Assembly (NCBI GenBank): GCA_036524115.1
Contig: DATDCY010000070.1
Coordinates: 1-8,232, forward strand
Direction: 5' to 3'
From: a bacterium
GTDB lineage: Bacteria > JAUVQV01 > DATDCY01
Length of the DNA: 8,232 bases
The notes under the pieces were generated by a model, which was not told where the DNA came from, did no database searches, and saw only the letters and a program-made list of their open reading frames with translations. A program made the translations under genes and the position numbers. Below, piece by piece: positions 5,716 to 8,232 of this stretch (its first letter is position 1; each line of letters starts with the position of its first letter).

Positions 5716-5745
5716 ACTCTAGCCTCAGGGTGAGGCCGAACGCAA
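5716..5745 (-). promoter_or_regulatory. Weak candidate rel promoter with palindromic spacer
   Basis: On the minus strand TTGCGT (5745-5740) and TAGAGT (5721-5716; 4 of 6) are 18 bp apart. The spacer is largely filled by a perfect palindrome, GCCTCA-GGG-TGAGGC (5722-5736), and the half-site TGAGGC recurs at 5758-5763. The -35 match is poor, so this is a candidate only, but the palindrome is a plausible operator. Confidence 0.3.
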
Positions 5746-5800
5746 GGCGCGACAGGCTGAGGCGGCTTCGGGGTCCTGTAGCGCCGGGCAAGGTCGCTGA

Positions 5801-5830
5801 TTGACATCGCCTCTCGGCCGGCGCTTCCAT
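5801..5830 (+). promoter_or_regulatory. Weak candidate promoter for the Ap4A phosphorylase gene
   Basis: A perfect TTGACA (5801-5806) is followed after 18 bp by TTCCAT (5825-5830; 3 of 6 to the -10 consensus). A second TTGACA at 5899-5904 is too close to the start codon to be useful. The resulting leader of about 100 nt would contain the hairpin at 5831-5847. Confidence 0.3.
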
Positions 5831-5852
5831 AGGGGGCGTTGCCCCCTGATGG
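5827..5852. repeat. Inverted repeat upstream of the Ap4A phosphorylase gene
   Basis: AGGGGGC-GTT-GCCCCCT (5831-5847) is a perfect 7-bp stem with a 3-nt loop. CCAT (5827-5830) and ATGG (5849-5852) extend it by 4 bp with a single G bulge. It would form a stable hairpin in the mRNA leader. No T-tract follows, so it is not a standard terminator. It may be a dispersed palindromic element or a protein site. Confidence 0.5.
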
Positions 5853-5935
5853 CGCGGCTACCGCCGCTGTCACCCCCAAGTCACGGGCATCGTGTATGTT
5901 GACAGCGCCGACGCGTCCGGCGAGGATTTGTCGCC

Positions 5936-6874
5936 ATGGATACGGCCGCGCCAGAGCCTTTCACGCCGGGGACGCTCGCGGCCTCCGTCGCCGCCGTGAC
6001 GGAGGCCGCGCTCGCCTCCGGGGCGCTGCTGCCGATCGCCACCGGCGTGACGTGGATCGAGGACGGCGGCGTGCGTTTCCTCGTCCGGGTGCTCACCAAC
6101 CTTGCCCGCAAGGACGAGGATCGCTGGCGCCGCGAGAAGGATGCGGCGACCGGCGCGCCGCCGGTCAACCCGTTCCTGCCCTACGATCCGGCCCTGTTCG
6201 TCGCGGGCGTCTCGCCATCTCACGTCGCGATCCTCAACAAGTTCAACGTCGTCGAGCGCCACGTGCTGGTGGTGACGCGGCGCTTCGAGGACCAGCGCGC
6301 GCTGCTGACGCCCGCGGACTTCGAGGCGCTCTGGCGCTGCCTCGCCGAGTACCCGGCGCTCGGCTTCTACAACGGGGGCGCGGAGGCCGGCGCGAGCCAG
6401 GCCCACAAGCACCTGCAGCTCGTGCCGCTCCCGCTGGCGGCGGAGGGGCCGCCCGTGCCGATCGACCCGCTCATCGCCCGGGTGCACCCGGGCTCGCCGG
6501 GCCAGGCGGGGGAGCTGCCGGGGTTCGGCTTCCTCCACGCATTCGCGCGGCTCGGGGGCGACGGGGGAGGGGATCCGGGCGCGCGCGCCCGAGCGGCCTG
6601 GCAGACCTACCGGGCGCTCCTCGCCGACGTCGGGCTGCGCGCGCCATCCGGCGGCGATGCGCCCGAGATGCAGGACGGCCCGTACTGCCTGCTGGTCACG
6701 CGCGAATGGATGCTTGTGGTACCGCGGTCGCGGGAGCACTTCAGGTCGGTGTCGATCAACTCCCTCGGCTACGCCGGCGCGCTGCTGGTGCGCACGGAGG
6801 AGGAACTGGCGATCCTGCGGCAGGTGGGGCCGCTGGCGGCCCTGCGGGAGACGGCGCTGCCGCCGCGTCCCTGA
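5936..6874 (+). CDS. Ap4A phosphorylase / ATP adenylyltransferase (HIT superfamily, Apa1/Apa2-like)
   Basis: This 312-residue cytoplasmic enzyme is predicted to split diadenosine tetraphosphate with phosphate into ATP and ADP, and can run in reverse. The N-terminal part has the family signatures NPFLPYDPALFV (78-89) and NKFNVVERHVLVVTR (101-115). The central block YNGGAEAGASQAHKHLQLVPLPL (145-167) holds the HIT-type H157-K-H159-L-Q161 site, in which the middle His is the expected nucleophile that takes up AMP. The C-terminal region (about 248-285) has CLLVTREWMLVVPRS and SINSLGYAGALLVR, the typical end of these proteins. Length fits the family. ATG 5936 follows GAGGA with about 9-nt spacing. 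It is divergent from rel and convergent with the basic-protein gene 15 bp downstream. Together with Rel it places two alarmone-metabolising enzymes back to back. Confidence 0.9.
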   Translation: MDTAAPEPFTPGTLAASVAAVTEAALASGALLPIATGVTWIEDGGVRFLVRVLTNLARKDEDRWRREKDAATGAPPVNPFLPYDPALFVAGVSPSHVAILNKFNVVERHVLVVTRRFEDQRALLTPADFEALWRCLAEYPALGFYNGGAEAGASQAHKHLQLVPLPLAAEGPPVPIDPLIARVHPGSPGQAGELPGFGFLHAFARLGGDGGGDPGARARAAWQTYRALLADVGLRAPSGGDAPEMQDGPYCLLVTREWMLVVPRSREHFRSVSINSLGYAGALLVRTEEELAILRQVGPLAALRETALPPRP

Positions 6875-6875
6875 T

Positions 6876-6888
6876 CCGGGCCGCCCGG
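6876..6888. terminator. Small hairpin between convergent genes, possible weak bidirectional terminator
   Basis: CCGGG-CCG-CCCGG occupies nearly all of the 15-bp space between the TGA of the Ap4A phosphorylase gene and the TAG of the convergent basic-protein gene. The stem is only 5 bp and no T-run follows on either strand, so terminator function is weakly supported. Confidence 0.25.
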
Positions 6889-6889
6889 G

Positions 6890-7147
6890 CTAGCGCTTCC
6901 CGCGCTTCTTCGTGCGCGAGGACTGCTTCGTCGCGCGCGCTTTGGCTGGGGCGGCCTTGCCGGCCGTGCCTTTCGCCGGGGCGGCCTTCGCGCGAGCGGC
7001 GGCCCGGGGCTTCTTCGGCGCCGCCGCCTGAGCCTTCCTGGTCGTCGCGGTCTTCGGTGCGGTCGCCGTGGGCTTCTGCTGCGGCTGCGCCTCGCCCCTC
7101 AGCAGCGCGCGCAGGCCCTCGACGTCGAAATCGTCAGCGTCGACCAT
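6890..7147 (-). CDS. Small histone H1-like / AlgP-like Lys-Ala-Pro-rich basic protein
   Basis: This 85-residue protein has a short acidic N-terminus (MVDADDFDVEGLRALLRGE, residues 1-19) and a long disordered basic tail. Of the last 66 residues 20 are Lys or Arg, in Ala/Pro/Thr-rich spacers such as AAPKK, AKAAPAK and GKAAPAK. Tails like this occur in bacterial H1-like DNA-binding proteins (AlgP, HctB types) and on other nucleic-acid-binding proteins, so nucleoid or RNA binding is plausible but not shown. Translation is well supported: AGGAGG lies 6 nt before ATG 7147, overlapping the region just after the upstream cyclotransferase TGA (13-bp gap), so the two genes form an operon. No globular domain is recognised. 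The low-complexity composition makes homology claims unreliable. Confidence 0.7.
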   Translation of the reverse strand: MVDADDFDVEGLRALLRGEAQPQQKPTATAPKTATTRKAQAAAPKKPRAAARAKAAPAKGTAGKAAPAKARATKQSSRTKKRGKR

Positions 7148-7160
7148 TGCCGGCCTCCTC

Positions 7161-8054
7161 TCAGCCGCTCGAACCGCGGCTGCCCGCTGCCGGGCGGCGC
7201 AGCCAGTCGCCCGAGGCGATCCGCGGGTGCTTCGGGCCGCCGGCCCATAGGTAGGTCCACGCGAGCTGGGCCCGGGCCTCGCCGGTGTCCACCATGATCA
7301 GCGCCCGGCGGAAGAGCGCCCGCGAGGCCTCGAAGCCCTCGAAGCCCTCGACGCCGTCGAGGTGGGCGAAGGCCAGCGGCACGTCGCGCAGCTCGACCAG
7401 TTCTCCGTGGACGGTCCCCTCCGGCCCCGCGATCATGCCGGGGAAGGCGCCGCAGTCGAGCAGCGTCCCCGACGCCGTGGCCGGCACCGTGCTCCAGACG
7501 CCGCCGCAGCGCTTGAGCTCCGCGTGGCGGCTGCCCCCGCGCAGCAGGGTCCCGTAGACGAAGAGCCCCGAGGCGAGGAACGGCGCGGTCTCGCCCCGCG
7601 CCGCCGCCCGGAGCATGCGGTCGTCGTGGCAGAAGTCGGCCAGGCCGGCCGCGACGATGCCGAGGTAGGCGTCCGACGGCGGCACCAGCGTCGCCGAGCG
7701 GTACTCGGGCGCGACCTCGTAGGCCACCGCCACGAACTCGCGCCCGTCCGCGACGAGGGCCTTCTTCTCCACGCGCCGGTAGATGAGCGGCACCCCTTCC
7801 TTGAGATCGAGCGTCTTGAGGCTGCTCTCGCTGACCTCGAAGAGCGCGCCGGGCACCAGCTTGCCGACGCTCGGCCGCAGGTCGAGCACGCCGCCCTTGC
7901 GCGAAGGGGAATAGTAGTCGAAGGCCAGTTCGTGGTCGGGCAGGAACGCCGCGAGCCCGTCGCCGGTGAGGGCCGAGGGGCGGCCCATCAGTTCACACCA
8001 CTTGCCGAGGTCCCTCAGGTTGAGGTTCGACCCGTATGCGAAATACCGATCCAT
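7161..8054 (-). CDS. Tandem-domain gamma-glutamylcyclotransferase-like (GGCT/AIG2) protein
   Basis: This 297-residue protein contains two copies of the cyclotransferase fold. The first (about 1-125) starts YFAYGSNLN (substrate-loop YGSN, 7-10) and has LDLKEGVPLIYRR (82-94), where E86 is at the catalytic Glu position of the family. The second (about 163-272) starts LFVYGTLLRGG (YGTL, 167-170) and has LDGVEGFEG (232-240), with E236 as the corresponding Glu. GGCT-like enzymes release 5-oxoproline from gamma-glutamyl peptides or amines; AIG2/GGACT forms act on gamma-glutamyl-linked amines. Both active sites look intact, so this is a fusion of a YGSN-type and a YGTL-type domain rather than one domain plus a relic. 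ATG 8054 is preceded by GGGGAGGG with close spacing. It is the first gene of an operon with the basic protein. The substrate is unknown. Confidence 0.85.
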   Translation of the reverse strand: MDRYFAYGSNLNLRDLGKWCELMGRPSALTGDGLAAFLPDHELAFDYYSPSRKGGVLDLRPSVGKLVPGALFEVSESSLKTLDLKEGVPLIYRRVEKKALVADGREFVAVAYEVAPEYRSATLVPPSDAYLGIVAAGLADFCHDDRMLRAAARGETAPFLASGLFVYGTLLRGGSRHAELKRCGGVWSTVPATASGTLLDCGAFPGMIAGPEGTVHGELVELRDVPLAFAHLDGVEGFEGFEASRALFRRALIMVDTGEARAQLAWTYLWAGGPKHPRIASGDWLRRPAAGSRGSSG

Positions 8055-8086
8055 GCGCCCTCCCCATGCCGCCGGCTGTGGGGGGC

Positions 8087-8115
8087 ATCTTCCGGTCTGG
8101 AAAGGATACTGTCAA
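8087..8115 (-). promoter_or_regulatory. Candidate promoter of the cyclotransferase operon
   Basis: On the minus strand a perfect -35 TTGACA (8115-8110) is followed after 17 bp by GAAGAT (8092-8087; 3 of 6 to the -10 consensus). Transcription would begin near 8080, giving a leader of about 25 nt that still contains the Shine-Dalgarno site. The -35 box and spacing are good and the -10 box is weak. Confidence 0.45.
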
Positions 8116-8122
8116 GACGCGA

Positions 8123-8149
8123 CCGCCGCCGGCGCGGTGCCGGCGGCGG
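8123..8149 (-). terminator. GC-rich hairpin after the right-edge gene, possible terminator
   Basis: CCGCCGCCGGC-GCGGT-GCCGGCGGCGG is a perfect 11-bp stem with a 5-nt loop. It lies about 30 nt beyond the stop of the minus-strand gene at the window edge and just before the next promoter, where a terminator is expected. No T-run follows the stem on the minus strand, so it may act with Rho or be only a GC-rich palindrome. Confidence 0.4.
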
Positions 8150-8178
8150 CCGCCGAGTGGTCCCGAACCCCGTCGGGC

Positions 8179-8232
8179 CTACTTCTCCTTGCGCTGGTCG
8201 TGCTGCACCACGACGTCGGCGGGGGCGCTGGC
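8179..8232 (-). CDS. C-terminal end of an unidentified gene (cut by window)
   Basis: Reading the minus strand from the last base gives 17 open codons, ASAPADVVVQHDQRKEK, then TAG at 8179-8181. The charged, Lys-rich end and the hairpin that follows fit a genuine gene terminus, and the orientation agrees with the next two genes. The fragment is too short to assign a family, and the frame could be open by chance. Confidence 0.4.
   Translation of the reverse strand, partial: ASAPADVVVQHDQRKEK

Noticed and set aside
3382-5733. Very long plus-strand reading frame (783 codons) opposite rel
   Set aside because: It is antisense to an intact, motif-complete Rel. The product is Leu/Val/Asp/Arg low-complexity, typical of the mirror frame of a high-GC gene, and shows no family motif.
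5127-5879. Minus-strand frame extending rel upstream, with a possible short gene near 5810
   Set aside because: The part beyond the rel start has no Shine-Dalgarno-supported start or family similarity, and it continues into rel in the wrong frame.
5899-5927. TTGACA at 5899 with a GAGGAT -10-like box
   Set aside because: The supposed -10 overlaps the Shine-Dalgarno sequence and transcription would start at or beyond the ATG; more likely a chance match.
5839-7254. Plus-strand frame of 471 codons across the Ap4A phosphorylase and basic-protein genes
   Set aside because: Arg/Ala/Gly-rich shadow spanning two convergent real genes; no motifs, no good start site.

Overview
The window looks like a piece of a high-GC Gram-negative-type bacterial chromosome. 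The core genes (Rel, Ap4A phosphorylase, cyclotransferase) are very GC-rich with strongly GC-biased third positions, and most starts have purine-rich Shine-Dalgarno sites. A deltaproteobacterium or a similar high-GC lineage would fit, but the sequence alone does not settle the taxon. The left part (about 1-2290) is visibly poorer in GC than the right and carries mobile and accessory genes, so it reads as an island next to conserved chromosome.

Left edge to 1290: the last 42 codons of an IS5-family-like DDE transposase run into the window on the plus strand. They abut, tail to tail with only 8 bp between stop codons, a minus-strand gene for a secreted collagen-like protein. That protein has 40 uninterrupted Gly-X-Y triplets, then a Cys/Asp-rich segment, then a short pentapeptide-like stretch.

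1289-3467, all minus strand: a compact cluster of toxin-antitoxin or defence-type genes. In transcription order they are a 49-codon unknown ORF, a RhuM-Fic/Doc fusion, an orphan short HicB, a HigA-type antitoxin that is recognisable only at its N-terminus, and a HEPN-domain protein with an RX4H motif. Gaps are 0-16 bp or overlaps, so this looks like one transcription unit. It starts 16 bp after the stop codon of the upstream rel gene, with no terminator visible between them.

3484-5661 (minus): a full-length bifunctional (p)ppGpp synthetase/hydrolase (HD, synthetase, TGS, CC/zinc-finger and ACT regions). It is divergent from 5936-6874 (plus), a HIT-superfamily Ap4A phosphorylase. Two nucleotide-alarmone genes therefore share a 274-bp region that contains three short perfect inverted repeats.

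6890-8054 (minus): a two-gene operon of a tandem-domain gamma-glutamylcyclotransferase-like protein followed by a small histone-H1-like basic protein. At the right edge only the last 17 codons of another minus-strand gene are visible, followed by a GC-rich hairpin.

The most interesting possibility is that a multi-effector cluster (Fic/Doc-type, HicB, HigA remnant, HEPN) is transcriptionally chained to the stringent-response gene. The arrangement is visible in the sequence; the functional coupling is inference.
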